Origin: Roseomonas haemaphysalidis
Lineage (GTDB): Bacteria > Pseudomonadota > Alphaproteobacteria > Acetobacterales > Acetobacteraceae
Length of the DNA stretch: 64,000 nt
NCBI RefSeq assembly: GCF_017355405.1
Contig: NZ_CP061180.1
Location: forward strand, 1 to 64,000
Direction: 5' to 3'
Under the pieces are notes generated by a model. That model did no database searches. It saw nothing but the letters and a program-made list of their open reading frames with translations, and was not told the DNA's origin. Made by a program: the position numbers and the translations under genes. Within the stretch, counting starts at the first letter, position 1. Every line of letters begins with the position of its first letter. This document shows positions 52,785 to 62,171 of this stretch, piece by piece.

Positions 52785-53303
52785 TCACCGGGGCGGCCCA
52801 CTATGGTCCAGCGCTGCGGCGATCTGCAGCAGCGCGCCATGCACCAGCCGGTGCGCCGTCGGCACCGAGACACCGAGCCGGGCGGCGACCTCCTGCAGCG
52901 TGTAGCCCCCGAAGCGCTGCATCTCCACCGCGATACGAGCATTATCCGGCAGTGCGGCCAGCACGGCCGCGACGGCCTGCACCTGCTGCTGATGGATGCT
53001 GTCCTGTTCCGGCGTCTGCCGGTCGGCCGGCGCCATCCATGGCACCGGGTCCCGCTGCCACCGCTGCTCAACGCTGCGCCGGCGTGATTGGTCCCAGGCC
53101 AGGTTGCGGATGACGCGGTACAGATAAGCGAGCGGATTCAGGAAGCCGGGTGCCGGTGCATCCCGCGCCATCGGATCAATCCGTAGAAAGGCGTCCTGCA
53201 CCAGATCCTCGGCCTGCACGCGGCTGCCGGTCAACGAGGCCGCGTAGTCGATCAACGCTTTCCGATGCGCTGCGTAGAGCGCCGAGTTGCGGTCTTGCGT
53301 CAC
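52785..53303 (-). CDS. fecI: FecI-type ECF sigma factor
   Basis: A 172-aa sigma-70-family factor with region 2 (LTGSRVQAEDLVQDAFLRI, AYLYRVIRNLAWDQSRRR) and region 4 (LQEVAARLGVSVPTAHRLV). It should direct transcription of the receptor-fhu genes when the siderophore is present. Preceded by a Fur-box-like sequence, so iron starvation would allow its expression. First gene in the cluster. Confidence 0.9.
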   Translation of the reverse strand: MTQDRNSALYAAHRKALIDYAASLTGSRVQAEDLVQDAFLRIDPMARDAPAPGFLNPLAYLYRVIRNLAWDQSRRRSVEQRWQRDPVPWMAPADRQTPEQDSIHQQQVQAVAAVLAALPDNARIAVEMQRFGGYTLQEVAARLGVSVPTAHRLVHGALLQIAAALDHSGPPR

Positions 53304-53365
53304 GGCACACGAGGTCCACGGAATGGTGCACGGCTATGGCGCCGCACTGAAGCAACATGTACCTG

Positions 53366-53386
53366 AAATGAGAACGATTATCAAAT
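53366..53386 (-). promoter_or_regulatory. Fur-box-like operator upstream of fecI
   Basis: The minus strand reads ATTTGATAATCGTTCTCATT, which fits the Fur consensus core GATAATGATAATCATTATC and the common variant TGATAAT-N-GTTCTCA. It lies 63-83 bases upstream of fecI. It explains iron control of the cluster. Confidence 0.7.
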
Positions 53387-53659
53387 AGGCTAGCTCTCTA
53401 TTAAATTTGGGGCCGGGTTCCCCTTAATCGTCGATGAGCAAGCATGTGGCTGCGCGTCATCGCGCATGAAGCTTCGCTTGCAGGGGCTGGACGGTGGGAA
53501 GCGTTCATGGAGGCCATCGGCCGGCCCCACTCATCAAGTGCCATCCTTCAGTGAAGATTCGTCAGTCGTGATCTGACTTTGCCATGAGGAGGCCAGAGAC
53601 CCAGTCAACGGAGGCACGGGTGCGCGGAAAGGATTGTGGCAGATCACCCATCCGGTGCG

Positions 53660-53953
53660 TCAGTCGAAGGGCGGCACCATGACCGTCATACCGGGCCTTA
53701 GCCCCGGGAGGTGGTCGCGGACTGCCGGGTAGTGCGGCTCGCCGGGACGGTAAGTGAGCCGTGCGTCGCCGATCATCCCTCCTGGCCCCTCAGCACGTAG
53801 ATCCAGCACGATGGTCCCGTCAGGCAGCATCGTCGCGATCCCGATACTCGGCGTCTGGCCGGCCAGCTCGGCCACCAGGCCGGTCGGTTCCGCGGCGGCG
53901 CCAGACGCCAGCACGAAAAGCGCCAGGGGAATGGCGAAAGGGCGGAAGGCCAT
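53660..53953 (-). CDS. Small exported protein of unknown function
   Basis: A 97-aa protein with a signal peptide (FAIPLALFVLASGAAAEP, cleavage near AAA/EPT) and a compact mature part (SIGIATMLPDGTIVLDLRAE, LPGLRPGMTVMVPPFD). No family recognised; the size suggests a periplasmic factor. Start 53953 has AAGGAGCAGCACC upstream. Located alone between the iron cluster and a gene-poor stretch. Confidence 0.6.
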   Translation of the reverse strand: MAFRPFAIPLALFVLASGAAAEPTGLVAELAGQTPSIGIATMLPDGTIVLDLRAEGPGGMIGDARLTYRPGEPHYPAVRDHLPGLRPGMTVMVPPFD

Positions 53954-54427
53954 GGTGCTGCTCCTTATCCCTCGGCGTGACGATCAAGGAGGCTTAAGGG
54001 GGCCAGAAGGGCCCGCTCGCACTCGGCATGGTCCAGGACCGGAGATGTGACGTCAACCGACCCTCTCCCGCCAGGACTCCACGACCTCGCCGGAGCGGCA
54101 TGCCGTCAGGGACGAGATTCCAGCGGCGGGAGGAGCCTTGACCATATCGTTTCCGTGGCACCGTGCAGGACTGCATCGGTCAGGAGCAGCTGGAAGGGAA
54201 ACAAAGCCGACCGGTGGTTCGCTAGTTGTGCGGCGTGGGATCGACCTCTTCAGGCCACCGTTGGTGCCATGTGATCAGCGTGGGGAGGTGATCCTGGACC
54301 GGTCTCCGCGCAATCATCACGTTTCGGCCAATGCACGTCGTGGGAGCTTGCCGGTTCGCGCGAAGCCAGGGCTTGTTGCCGCGATGGCCACCGGCCATCG
54401 ACTCTGAACCGATGGAAAGCCCAGCTC
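53954..54427. other. Gene-poor stretch, nothing recognised
   Basis: Open frames here are short with no motifs and no ribosome sites. I see no RNA gene, repeat or IS end. Confidence 0.4.
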
Positions 54428-54931
54428 ATGACCTCACGACGTCTTCTGCTTGCCTGCACGATGGCCCTGCCGCTGTTGCCGAGGCCAGGCCATGCCCAGG
54501 CCGCGCTGGGGCTAGCGGAACGGCGCGCCATCGCCGCCTATCGGCAGGACAAGTGGCCGGCGATCGAGCAAGGCATCCAGCAGGCTGCGGGCTTTGCGGT
54601 GCCGGTCGAGGTGGAATGGGACCAACTCACCATTCCGGGCGATGCCGCGCACTACGCCGATGATGCCTTCTTCGGCAAAACGATCTTCGAGCCTCTGACG
54701 ACCGCCCTGCGCGGCATCACCCGCGACGAGATGGGTCGCGACGCACTCCGCGCAAAGCTGAAGCGCATCCACGTCCGTTACGACGAGAAGACGGTCCCCG
54801 CCTCGAACTACCCGAACGGGCTGACATTTGCTGAAGGCGTGCTGGACATCAACTGGCGTCCGTTCGCCAATGTGCACGACCTGCAGCCCCGCATCGACGC
54901 GCTGACGCAGATCCTGGAAAAGAATCTTTAA
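54428..54931 (+). CDS. Exported hypothetical protein
   Basis: A 167-aa protein with signal peptide (RRLLLACTMALPLLPRPGHA, cleavage near AQA/ALG). The mature part is mixed helix and strand (EWDQLTIPGDAAHYADDAFF, LKRIHVRYDEKTVPASNYPN, VLDINWRPFANVHDLQPRID). I do not recognise the family; the ordered sequence suggests a folded periplasmic protein. A GATGGAAAGCCCAGCTC sequence precedes the ATG. Confidence 0.6.
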   Translation: MTSRRLLLACTMALPLLPRPGHAQAALGLAERRAIAAYRQDKWPAIEQGIQQAAGFAVPVEVEWDQLTIPGDAAHYADDAFFGKTIFEPLTTALRGITRDEMGRDALRAKLKRIHVRYDEKTVPASNYPNGLTFAEGVLDINWRPFANVHDLQPRIDALTQILEKNL

Positions 54932-55095
54932 ACCCGACAAGCCCCTCCGGACAGCGGGGCGGGGTGGCCGGCAAGCGGGACCACACCGATGTTCGTGGCG
55001 GAAGAACTCGGCATACCGGCTGGCCAGGACGCAGACATGAGCAGCGAACAACGCCTTTGAAGGCGCGAAACAACGAGGCCTGGGCGGAGCGTGGC

Positions 55096-56436
55096 GTGCG
55101 ATGGCGGGCGCTGCTGGCCCTACTGCTCGGAGCGGCCCTGGCCACCCTCCCCAGTACGCTCTTCTCCATAGTACTGTTTCACCATATGCAGCGCCTGGCG
55201 CTGCCCATGTTTTCCGTTGCACTGTTTTATCCGCCCTATCCGATCGGCCTTTTTCTGGCGTCACTGCCTGCGGCGGCATTCCTTGATCGGTTTGGTCCAA
55301 GGCGCATCTTTCTCGTTTCAATTGCGCTCGTATCCGCGCTTTCAATCGCCGCGGCACTGCCCCTCGAACCCTGGGTGCTGATCGGTCTGCGATTCTTGCA
55401 GGGCATGGCTTCGGCGGGTCTGCTTGTCGCCTGCCTCGCCCTTGTTCGACCGGTGTTTGGCGAGGCGCGCCAGGGCATCGGACTGGGCTTTGTGGTCGTG
55501 GCAGGCGTGGCCGGCGCAGCCCTGTTGCCCATGCTGCTTGGACTAGCTGCGAGCATCGGCCCCGCAGGCCCTGTGCTGATCAGCCTGCTTCTTGTCCTGA
55601 CCGTCTTTGCTATGGGATGGCAGGCCCTGCCAGCGGGTGTGCCGAACGCCGTCCTCGATGTCATGGGGACGGTACTGAATTTCCTGTCGCTCGGTCTGCT
55701 GCTAGGTGCATTACATTTTGCGCGGTTCCGGCCGTGGCTGAGCTTGGCGCTCTTTATCTCAGGTTTGCTTGTCCTGACGCTCTGGGTTTGGCGGCAGAAA
55801 GGCCGAACGGTGTCCGTACTGCCCCTCGACCTGCTGATGCGGCCAGAGTCCCGCTACGCGGTGGGAGCCGCATTGCTTGGCGGCCTGGCCATCGCGGCCA
55901 TCGGTACGTCGACACCGTCCCGCCTGATGGTCGGCGAAGCGGTTTCGCCGGAAGCACTAGGCCTTCTGCTGCTGGTTGCTGCGGCCGCGACGATCCTGGC
56001 CGCCTGTCTGGGTGGCTGGGGTATCCAGCGGTGGTCAGGCTGGCAGGCTGCCATGGTCGGAGCCTTGTTCCTGACGGCTGGCGTAGCGATGCTCGCTCTC
56101 CCCTGGGGCGGCATGGCCGGCGCCTCGGTCGCCGTGGTGATCCTGGGTGCCGGTCGGGGACTCTTTGAAAGCGGCAATGCCCGTGCCCTGGTCGGTGATG
56201 CACCACCGGGGCGGGAAGCGGCGGCGGCCGGCCTGCTGGTCGCTGCCGGCGCCCTGGGTGGCGTGCTGGCGCCCTTCCTGACGTTGCTGCTGTTCCTGCT
56301 CGGGGAACCAGCAGGTGATGATCCGGACAATGCCTTCCCTGCCGGCCTCGGCCTGCAAGGGCTTCTGGTTCTGCTGGCAGCATGGCTCAGTAAGGGCGGG
56401 GGCAAGCCGTCTCCGCCAACCCGCCGCAGCGCGTAA
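55096..56436 (+). CDS. MFS-family transporter
   Basis: A 446-aa integral membrane protein with about 12 to 14 helices and MFS features: the loop 2-3 segment AAFLDRFGPRRIF corresponds to motif A (GxLaDrxGrrxxl), and a second half repeats the fold. Likely a drug or metabolite exporter of the DHA2-like kind, substrate unknown. The open frame extends to 54964, but GTG 55096 has GGAG 6 bases upstream and sits just ahead of the first helix; this start is tentative. Confidence 0.8.
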   Translation: MRWRALLALLLGAALATLPSTLFSIVLFHHMQRLALPMFSVALFYPPYPIGLFLASLPAAAFLDRFGPRRIFLVSIALVSALSIAAALPLEPWVLIGLRFLQGMASAGLLVACLALVRPVFGEARQGIGLGFVVVAGVAGAALLPMLLGLAASIGPAGPVLISLLLVLTVFAMGWQALPAGVPNAVLDVMGTVLNFLSLGLLLGALHFARFRPWLSLALFISGLLVLTLWVWRQKGRTVSVLPLDLLMRPESRYAVGAALLGGLAIAAIGTSTPSRLMVGEAVSPEALGLLLLVAAAATILAACLGGWGIQRWSGWQAAMVGALFLTAGVAMLALPWGGMAGASVAVVILGAGRGLFESGNARALVGDAPPGREAAAAGLLVAAGALGGVLAPFLTLLLFLLGEPAGDDPDNAFPAGLGLQGLLVLLAAWLSKGGGKPSPPTRRSA

Positions 56437-56547
56437 GCGGCCGCCCAGGCGGCGGGCGCCAGGGCAACAGCTGCTGCGTTCGATCCGTGGCGATCTGGTC
56501 AAGGGCTGGCACGGCCGAAGGCCGCGTACCCAGGCGCTGTCCGCTGG

Positions 56548-57228
56548 CTATTGCAAACCGTGCAGCACATGGGCCAGCGCCAGCAGCAGCCCGCCCAGGC
56601 TGGCCAGCAGCGTCGCCCAGTCCCACCTCCGGCGCGCTGCACCCGCCGCGATGCGTTTCACCAAGGTCGTCAAGGCTTCGGCGGTGAGTCGGGCGAAGAA
56701 CCACAGCATGAGGGCATTCAGCGCCAACAGGGTGCCGCCCACCGGCCGCAGCGTGGACAGCAGGAGAAGCAGCGTCGCCGTGCCGCCGAAGCGGCTGGTT
56801 TGCAGGGCATCGCCCGCTGCCTGGAAGCCGCGCGTCAGCGCCGCCCGATGCTGCCACGCCGAGGCCATGCCGGCGATGCTACCGGCCAGCGCCAACAGCA
56901 GGGCCGGCACACGCGGGTCGCCCAGCACGGCAACCACGCCTTCAACACCCTTGGACCCGATCGAGGGTACCAGCCAGGCGTCCAACATGGCCCGGAAAGC
57001 ATCGCCCGCCGCTGGCAGTCCTGGTGGCCAGCTCCGGTCGTCGGCACCCAGCAGCACCACGAAAGGAAGCAGCACCAACCCGGTCCAGCACGCCGCGGCG
57101 GCCACACGCTGTGGCCGCGCCGCCGCCGGACCGCCGGCGGCGAGAAAGGCGGCATGAGCGGCATGGCGGTCCGCAGGCGCCGGCTCGGGCGCCGGGCCGG
57201 TCCAACCGCGGCTGTCGATATCCATCAT
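56548..57228 (-). CDS. Membrane protein of unknown function next to SPFH pair
   Basis: A 226-aa protein with about four membrane helices (CWTGLVLLPFVVLLGA, VPALLLALAGSIAGMASAW, GTATLLLLLSTL, WDWATLLASLGGLLLALAHV). No family recognised. It starts 358 bases from the divergent SPFH gene, so co-regulation is possible. An internal 198-bp part is duplicated at 25915-26112. The start at 57228 (MMDIDSRG) follows a GGGGGG run; the frame is open to 57324. Confidence 0.7.
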   Translation of the reverse strand: MMDIDSRGWTGPAPEPAPADRHAAHAAFLAAGGPAAARPQRVAAAACWTGLVLLPFVVLLGADDRSWPPGLPAAGDAFRAMLDAWLVPSIGSKGVEGVVAVLGDPRVPALLLALAGSIAGMASAWQHRAALTRGFQAAGDALQTSRFGGTATLLLLLSTLRPVGGTLLALNALMLWFFARLTAEALTTLVKRIAAGAARRRWDWATLLASLGGLLLALAHVLHGLQ

Positions 57229-57586
57229 GCGGCCCCCCGTCCATGGCAGGCTGCAGGATGCCTCACCGACGCCCCCGCCACCATTGGGCAGGCAGATGAT
57301 CCCTGCCACGGGAAGCCGAAGCATCAGCGGTCATGGTAGCAGCGGCAAACCCGTGCGTCCCATAGGCTGGCAGCCCACAGGGAACTTCGCCATGCCACTA
57401 GGCCACCGGCGCACAGCGGATCGCTGGGTCAGGCCCTCACGATCATGCCGATCACCTGCGATGCCTTCACCCGGGGCGCGCAGCCGCGTCATCGCTGTTT
57501 CGCGAAGGACCACCCCCATCACCGCCAGGTTCGACTGCCCCTCCCCCGCCTTGTCGGTGCACGAGGCCCCGACTAGCATGCAGCCC

Positions 57587-58585
57587 ATGGCCGAGATCTC
57601 CTGGTTCTTTTCCTACCGCCACCTGCGGAGCGAGGCATCGAGCCACGTGATCACCTTTCGGCGCGGCCAGCGAGTGCGTTCCGGCCGCGGCCTCGCCTTC
57701 TGGTTCCGTCCGGATCGCACTTCGATCGTTGAGATCCCGGCCGACGACCGCGACACGGACTTCGTGTTCCAGGCACGTTCGCGCGATTATCAGGTGATGA
57801 CGGTGCAGGGCACCATCACCTGGCGCGCGGCGGAGCCGGAAGCGCTGGCGTCGCGCGTGGACTTCACCATCGACTTGCGCACTGGCAGGCTGCGCACCGA
57901 CCCGCTGGACCGCATCGCCAGCCTCTTGATCGGTCTCGCTCAGTATCAGGCGGCCCGCTACGTGGAGCACCGCGCCGTGCACGACCTCCTGGCCGAGGGC
58001 GCGGCCCCGTTGCAGGACGGCATCGCCGCCGCGCTGGCGGCCGACCCCCGGCTGCGCGAGATGGGGCTGGCCGTGGTGACAGTGCGCATCGCCGGGCTGA
58101 GCCCCAGCGCCGAGCTGGCGCGCGCGCTGGAAACGCCCACCTTCGAGCGGGCCCAGGGGCTGGCCGACGAGGCCGCTTTTGCTCGCCGCGCCCAGGCGGT
58201 GGAAAAAGAGCGCGCGATCGCCGAAAACGAACTGTCCACCAAGGTGGAGCTGGCCCGCCGGCAATCCGCTCTGATCGCCCAGGAAGACGAGAATGCCCGC
58301 CGCACCGCCGAGGGCCGCGCCGAGGCCGGGCGCATCGCCGCCGAGGCGGAAGCCGGGCGCATCCGGGTGGTGGAAGCCGCGCGCAACGCCGCCGAGGGCG
58401 AGCGTCTGGCGTTGCTACGCGACGCCGACCCGGCGGTGCTGCAGGCCCAGGTGTTGCGCGCCTTCGCCGACAAGCTGACGCGCATCGACACGCTGAACGT
58501 CACCCCCGACCTGACGGCGGCACTGGGCGGGCTGCTGCGGTCGCCCGCCGCCGCTCCGCGCGGGAGCGACGCGCCCGCGCCGTGA
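57587..58585 (+). CDS. SPFH/Band-7 domain protein
   Basis: A 332-aa SPFH-domain protein. It begins MAEISWFFSYRHLRSEASSH with no membrane helix, then the Band-7 fold (HVITFRRGQRVRSGRGLAFW, VQGTITWRAAEPEALASRVD, REMGLAVVTVRIAGLSPSAE), and a long charged helix (about 185-285) with alternating Ala/Glu/Arg that would form a coiled coil. SPFH proteins build ring scaffolds at membranes. Start 57587, or 57578 (MQPMAEIS); ribosome site weak. Its stop overlaps the next GTG start (GTGA), so it is co-translated with the NAD-kinase-like gene, implying a functional pair. Confidence 0.82.
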   Translation: MAEISWFFSYRHLRSEASSHVITFRRGQRVRSGRGLAFWFRPDRTSIVEIPADDRDTDFVFQARSRDYQVMTVQGTITWRAAEPEALASRVDFTIDLRTGRLRTDPLDRIASLLIGLAQYQAARYVEHRAVHDLLAEGAAPLQDGIAAALAADPRLREMGLAVVTVRIAGLSPSAELARALETPTFERAQGLADEAAFARRAQAVEKERAIAENELSTKVELARRQSALIAQEDENARRTAEGRAEAGRIAAEAEAGRIRVVEAARNAAEGERLALLRDADPAVLQAQVLRAFADKLTRIDTLNVTPDLTAALGGLLRSPAAAPRGSDAPAP

Positions 58586-59769
58586 CCGGCGCCCTCGCCC
58601 CCCGGCTGGTGCTGGTGACGCGCGAAACGGAGTATGACGGGCTGCTGGCCCGCCACGCCACGCGCGGCCAGGCCGTGGCCTTTCTGCGCCGCCGTGCCGA
58701 GGAAGCCGCCGGGCCGGCGGACTTCCAGACCCTGGACCAGCTGGAAGCGCAGCGCGCGCATGTCGCGGCGCTGCTGGCCGAGATCCGGGCCGGCGCGCCA
58801 AAGGGCTGGCGTATTGCCAGCGTGCGCCGGACGGAGCTGGACCGCTTTCTGTTCGCGCCCGAGGATGTGGTGGTGGCGGTGGGCCAGGACGGGCTGGTGG
58901 CCAACCTGGCCAAATACCTGTCCGGCCAGCCGGTGATCGGCGTCAACGCCGAACCGTCGCGCAACGCCGGCGTGCTGGTGCCGCACACGGCCGCGGCCGC
59001 CGCTGCCATGCTGCCGCGTGCCGCCGCTGGCACGCTGCCCACCGAGCCGCGCACCATGATCCAGGCGCAGCTCGACGACGGCCAAACGCTGCTGGCGCTG
59101 AACGAGATCTTTGTTGGCCACAGGAGCCACCAGTCGGCCCGCTACAGCCTGCACCACGCGGGGCGGCAGGAAGCCCAGTCCTCGTCCGGGCTGATCGTTG
59201 CCAGCGGCACCGGCGCCACGGGCTGGGCGCTGTCCATCTCGCGCGCGACGGGCGTCACGGTGGATGTGGCGCCGAATGAGCCGGCGGCGGTGTTCCTGGT
59301 ACGCGAGCCCTGGCCCAGCCGTGCCACGGGCGCCAGCCTGTCGTATGGCCGGCTGCAAGGCGACGAGGCCTTGCTGGTGGTGTCGCGCATGAACGAGGGC
59401 GGGGTGGTCTTCGCCGATGGCATCGAGGCCGACCGGCTGGACTTCGCCTGGGGGCGGACGCTGCGAGTGTCCGTCGCCCGGCAGCAACTGCGCTTTGTGC
59501 CGGGCAGCCCGCCGCGCCCGCCTGCCGCCGCGCGCGTTGACCCGCTGAAGCGCCGGGGCCCGGTGCGCGTGGCGCCGGCGGTGGCCGCCGCGCCGCCGCC
59601 CGCCGCCCCGCCCGTCCAGCGGCGGCGGCGCTGGCGCCGCGGGTTGCTGCTGTTGCTGCTGGCTGCTCTGGCCATACCATTGGTCCGTGGCTGTGACACC
59701 CGCGCACCGCCGCCTCGCCAGCTCGGCCCCGGTGAAAAGGCCCCGTTATCGGACAAGCTCGCGCTCTAA
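58582..59769 (+). CDS. NAD-kinase-like protein with C-terminal membrane anchor
   Basis: A 395-aa protein with an NAD-kinase/diacylglycerol-kinase-type fold: VVVAVGQDGLVANLAKYLSG (about 95-114) occupies the GGDG position as GQDG, then VIGVNAEPSRNAGV, LALNEIFVGHRSHQSARY, and the region SSGLIVASGTGATGWALSI (about 203-221) typical of NADK. After residue 315 comes a Pro/Arg-rich linker and a single hydrophobic helix (LLLLLLAALAIPLV, about 353-368). Standard NADKs have GGDG and no anchor, so substrate and activity may differ. The GTG start overlaps the SPFH stop. Confidence 0.78.
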   Translation: MTGALAPRLVLVTRETEYDGLLARHATRGQAVAFLRRRAEEAAGPADFQTLDQLEAQRAHVAALLAEIRAGAPKGWRIASVRRTELDRFLFAPEDVVVAVGQDGLVANLAKYLSGQPVIGVNAEPSRNAGVLVPHTAAAAAAMLPRAAAGTLPTEPRTMIQAQLDDGQTLLALNEIFVGHRSHQSARYSLHHAGRQEAQSSSGLIVASGTGATGWALSISRATGVTVDVAPNEPAAVFLVREPWPSRATGASLSYGRLQGDEALLVVSRMNEGGVVFADGIEADRLDFAWGRTLRVSVARQQLRFVPGSPPRPPAAARVDPLKRRGPVRVAPAVAAAPPPAAPPVQRRRRWRRGLLLLLLAALAIPLVRGCDTRAPPPRQLGPGEKAPLSDKLAL

Positions 59770-60003
59770 CAAGGCGGCGTGCGGATGCGCGCGGAAGACA
59801 TTGCCCCTGAGACCGAAGCCACAAAGGGTCGTGGTCAGCACCACCGCATCAAGGGCGGGCCACCAACGCCTCGCGTGCGCCGCCGGATCGTCCGCCACCT
59901 GTACTGTCAAGTGACCTGGAAAAACGGAGCGGCCGTTGCGACGCGTCCGCGCGGTTACCGCTGTGCCGGAAGGACAGCGGGCGATGTCCTCTGATCCATC
60001 GCA

Positions 60004-60651
60004 TCAACGCGGACCTGCGCTCATACCGTCCAGCAGCGCCGTCGTTTGCTGTCGGATGTCTGCCCAATCTGGGAGAAATTGCGCTGCCAGCGTGACCTGC
60101 ACGGCACTGTCTCCCCGCATCCACCACAACTGGCAGCTCAGTCCGGACTGGCACATCATCAGGATGCAAAGATGCTCCGGCCGCCCGTCCGCATAGAGAA
60201 TCAGTTCACGCAATCCCTGGATGCCCCCGAGTCGTAGCAGGCCTGGCGGCGCCTCGCCTGCTTCGGGGACCAGCGATGCCAGCCGGAAGCCGGGCGACAG
60301 GGCGAACTGATCGATCATGCTGTTTTGCCACAGCGCCAGAAACCGGGTTCTTGGGTCCGGCAGGGTTGCCAGCGCCTCGACACGCGTGGTGGCGGACAAG
60401 TCCTGGAGCAGGATGTCTAGCAGCCCGTCCGCGTAGCCCAGTCTGTGCTGTGCCGGCGGGGGATGCATCCCCGGCCAAACTGGCTGCAGCCTCAGCGTTT
60501 GGGTGAAACCTCGGGGCGGTGGTTGAATACCGTCTTGTGGCAGCAATGCCGACGGCACGACATAGCGTTGCCCCGCGACTTCGGCCGACACGATCGTGGA
60601 AGCCTGAAGCGATGGTCCAAGGAGGAGGAGAACCAGGATAGAACGGATCAT
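60004..60651 (-). CDS. Exported hypothetical protein
   Basis: A 215-aa protein with signal peptide (IRSILVLLLLGPSLQASTIV). The mature part has mixed strands and two or three cysteines (HLCILMMCQSGLSCQLWWMR). Family not recognised. Possibly a periplasmic binding or stress protein. ATG 60651 is the only plausible start. Confidence 0.6.
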   Translation of the reverse strand: MIRSILVLLLLGPSLQASTIVSAEVAGQRYVVPSALLPQDGIQPPPRGFTQTLRLQPVWPGMHPPPAQHRLGYADGLLDILLQDLSATTRVEALATLPDPRTRFLALWQNSMIDQFALSPGFRLASLVPEAGEAPPGLLRLGGIQGLRELILYADGRPEHLCILMMCQSGLSCQLWWMRGDSAVQVTLAAQFLPDWADIRQQTTALLDGMSAGPR

Positions 60652-60839
60652 CGGACTTCAAAGGCCGACAGATGTAACATTGCGGATGGCACGTCACACG
60701 AATGCCGCATGCTCGACTGCCCCTGTCATCCATTCGTTCAAAATTCAGAATGAAAATGCATCCGTCACTGGCCAGGCGAACAGCCCGGCAGCACCCGGCT
60801 GAGCGTCCTCGCCACGATACCTACCCCCGCAGCCCATCG

Positions 60840-61271
60840 TCACCGTGCCGCCAGCCGCTGCAGCATGACCCCCAACAAGGTCAGCAGCACGCTGCCCAAG
60901 GTGGCTGCCCCTGCTGCCAGGACTGCCCTAAGCGGACCGGCATCCAGCGCTTCCTCCAGCCACCACAGTCCCAGGATGAACAGGATGGTCCACGGGCCGA
61001 GCAACAACCAGTCCAACGTTCGGCTATGGAGCACATCATCCTTGGAGGCGAAGCTTATGCCGATGGCCAGCAACCCTGCCACTGTACCGATACCAGCCGC
61101 CAACGCCACCCGCCCCAGCGACACGCTGTCCAACTCATGCTCGATCCGCCCCGCCAATGCGATGGTCATCGCGACCACCGCCCCGCGCAGGAGCCAGCGT
61201 GCCAGATGGCGGAGGGTGCTGTTGGTGGAGGGATGAGAAGGTCCACGGTCGTGACCTGAGCTGTGCATCAT
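60840..61271 (-). CDS. Small membrane protein, unknown function
   Basis: A 143-aa protein with four predicted helices (AVVAMTIALAGRI, VALAAGIGTVAGLLAIGISF, LLLGPWTILFILGLWWL, LAAGAATLGSVLLTLLGVML). No family recognised. The first 20 residues are polar. It lies between the hypothetical exported protein and the DUF1772 pseudogene. Confidence 0.6.
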   Translation of the reverse strand: MMHSSGHDRGPSHPSTNSTLRHLARWLLRGAVVAMTIALAGRIEHELDSVSLGRVALAAGIGTVAGLLAIGISFASKDDVLHSRTLDWLLLGPWTILFILGLWWLEEALDAGPLRAVLAAGAATLGSVLLTLLGVMLQRLAAR

Positions 61272-61432
61272 GCTTCTGCCTAGCGACTTGGCGAAGACGT
61301 TTCTACTGCTTGCGGATGTCAGCCTGCCCGCTGATCCACATGAGGATCGCTGTCCTGCGAAGCGGCTTCGCTTGGAAATGCAAAGTTATCGCACCTCAAA
61401 GCGTGCTCGTAGGATCAGGGGGGGGGCGGAAT

Positions 61433-61913
61433 TCAAACCTGGTAGGTGATGAGGAGGCTGCAGGCGAACAATAGCGCTGCGGCGGAGCCGAGTGCGCTCC
61501 TGGCACCGTGCAGACTGCTCCAGAGACGCAGCAAGTGACGGCTTTCCGCCCCCGCGTCCTCCGGCTGCATCGTCATCAACTGCTTGTTCGTCGGCATGAT
61601 GACCAGCATCGTGAACGGCCAGTTGGCGAGCCGCAGCAGCCTTCCCACCATCCACTGCTATTCGAGCAGGTAGTACCAGGCAACGAGCCCCGCGGCTCCT
61701 CCCAGCACGGCCAGGCCGGCCTGGATGGGCAGAGCACGTCTGTAGCTACTGCCACTGCGCGAGCAGGGGCTCATCTCCCAGGCCCATCCTGGCGGGATGT
61801 TCGACGAGAGTGATGTAGAGCGCGGCCCCAGCAAACAGGGTCGCAGCGACAAGGGCAATAAGGCCAAAGACCACCTGAATTCTCCTCTGGTGCGCTACGG
61901 GAGACGCGACCAT
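61433..61913 (-). pseudogene. DUF1772-type membrane protein, frameshifted
   Basis: From ATG 61913 the frame reads FGLIALVAATLFAGAALYIT then VEHPARMGLGDEPLLAQWQ and hits a stop (61746). The next frame continues SYRRALPIQAGLAVLGGAAG, then TAG (61658-61660), and after it WMVGRLLRLANWPFTMLVIM and GAESRHLLRLWSSLH. Together they form one DUF1772 protein (anthrone-oxygenase-like membrane family) broken by one frameshift near 61745 and one nonsense codon. Confidence 0.75.
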
Positions 61914-62171
61914 GCCTGATGCGTCTCCCCGATACCGATCGGGTTGAGACGCCGAGGCTGAGAAGAGCCCGTCCAAGGATGGGTGCAGGAGCGACCAACC
62001 TGCCACTCTATTTTCGGCGCGGCCACAATGCCGGATGCCCATGGAGATGGCAACGCGCTTATCGAGCGATCCAGTGCCCGGTGACGGCTTGCTTCGGTCA
62101 GAAGCGAACCAACCGATGCGCGCAAGCTGTCTCATGCAACGGTCGGAGACTTCTAACTCTCCCCCGTACCC

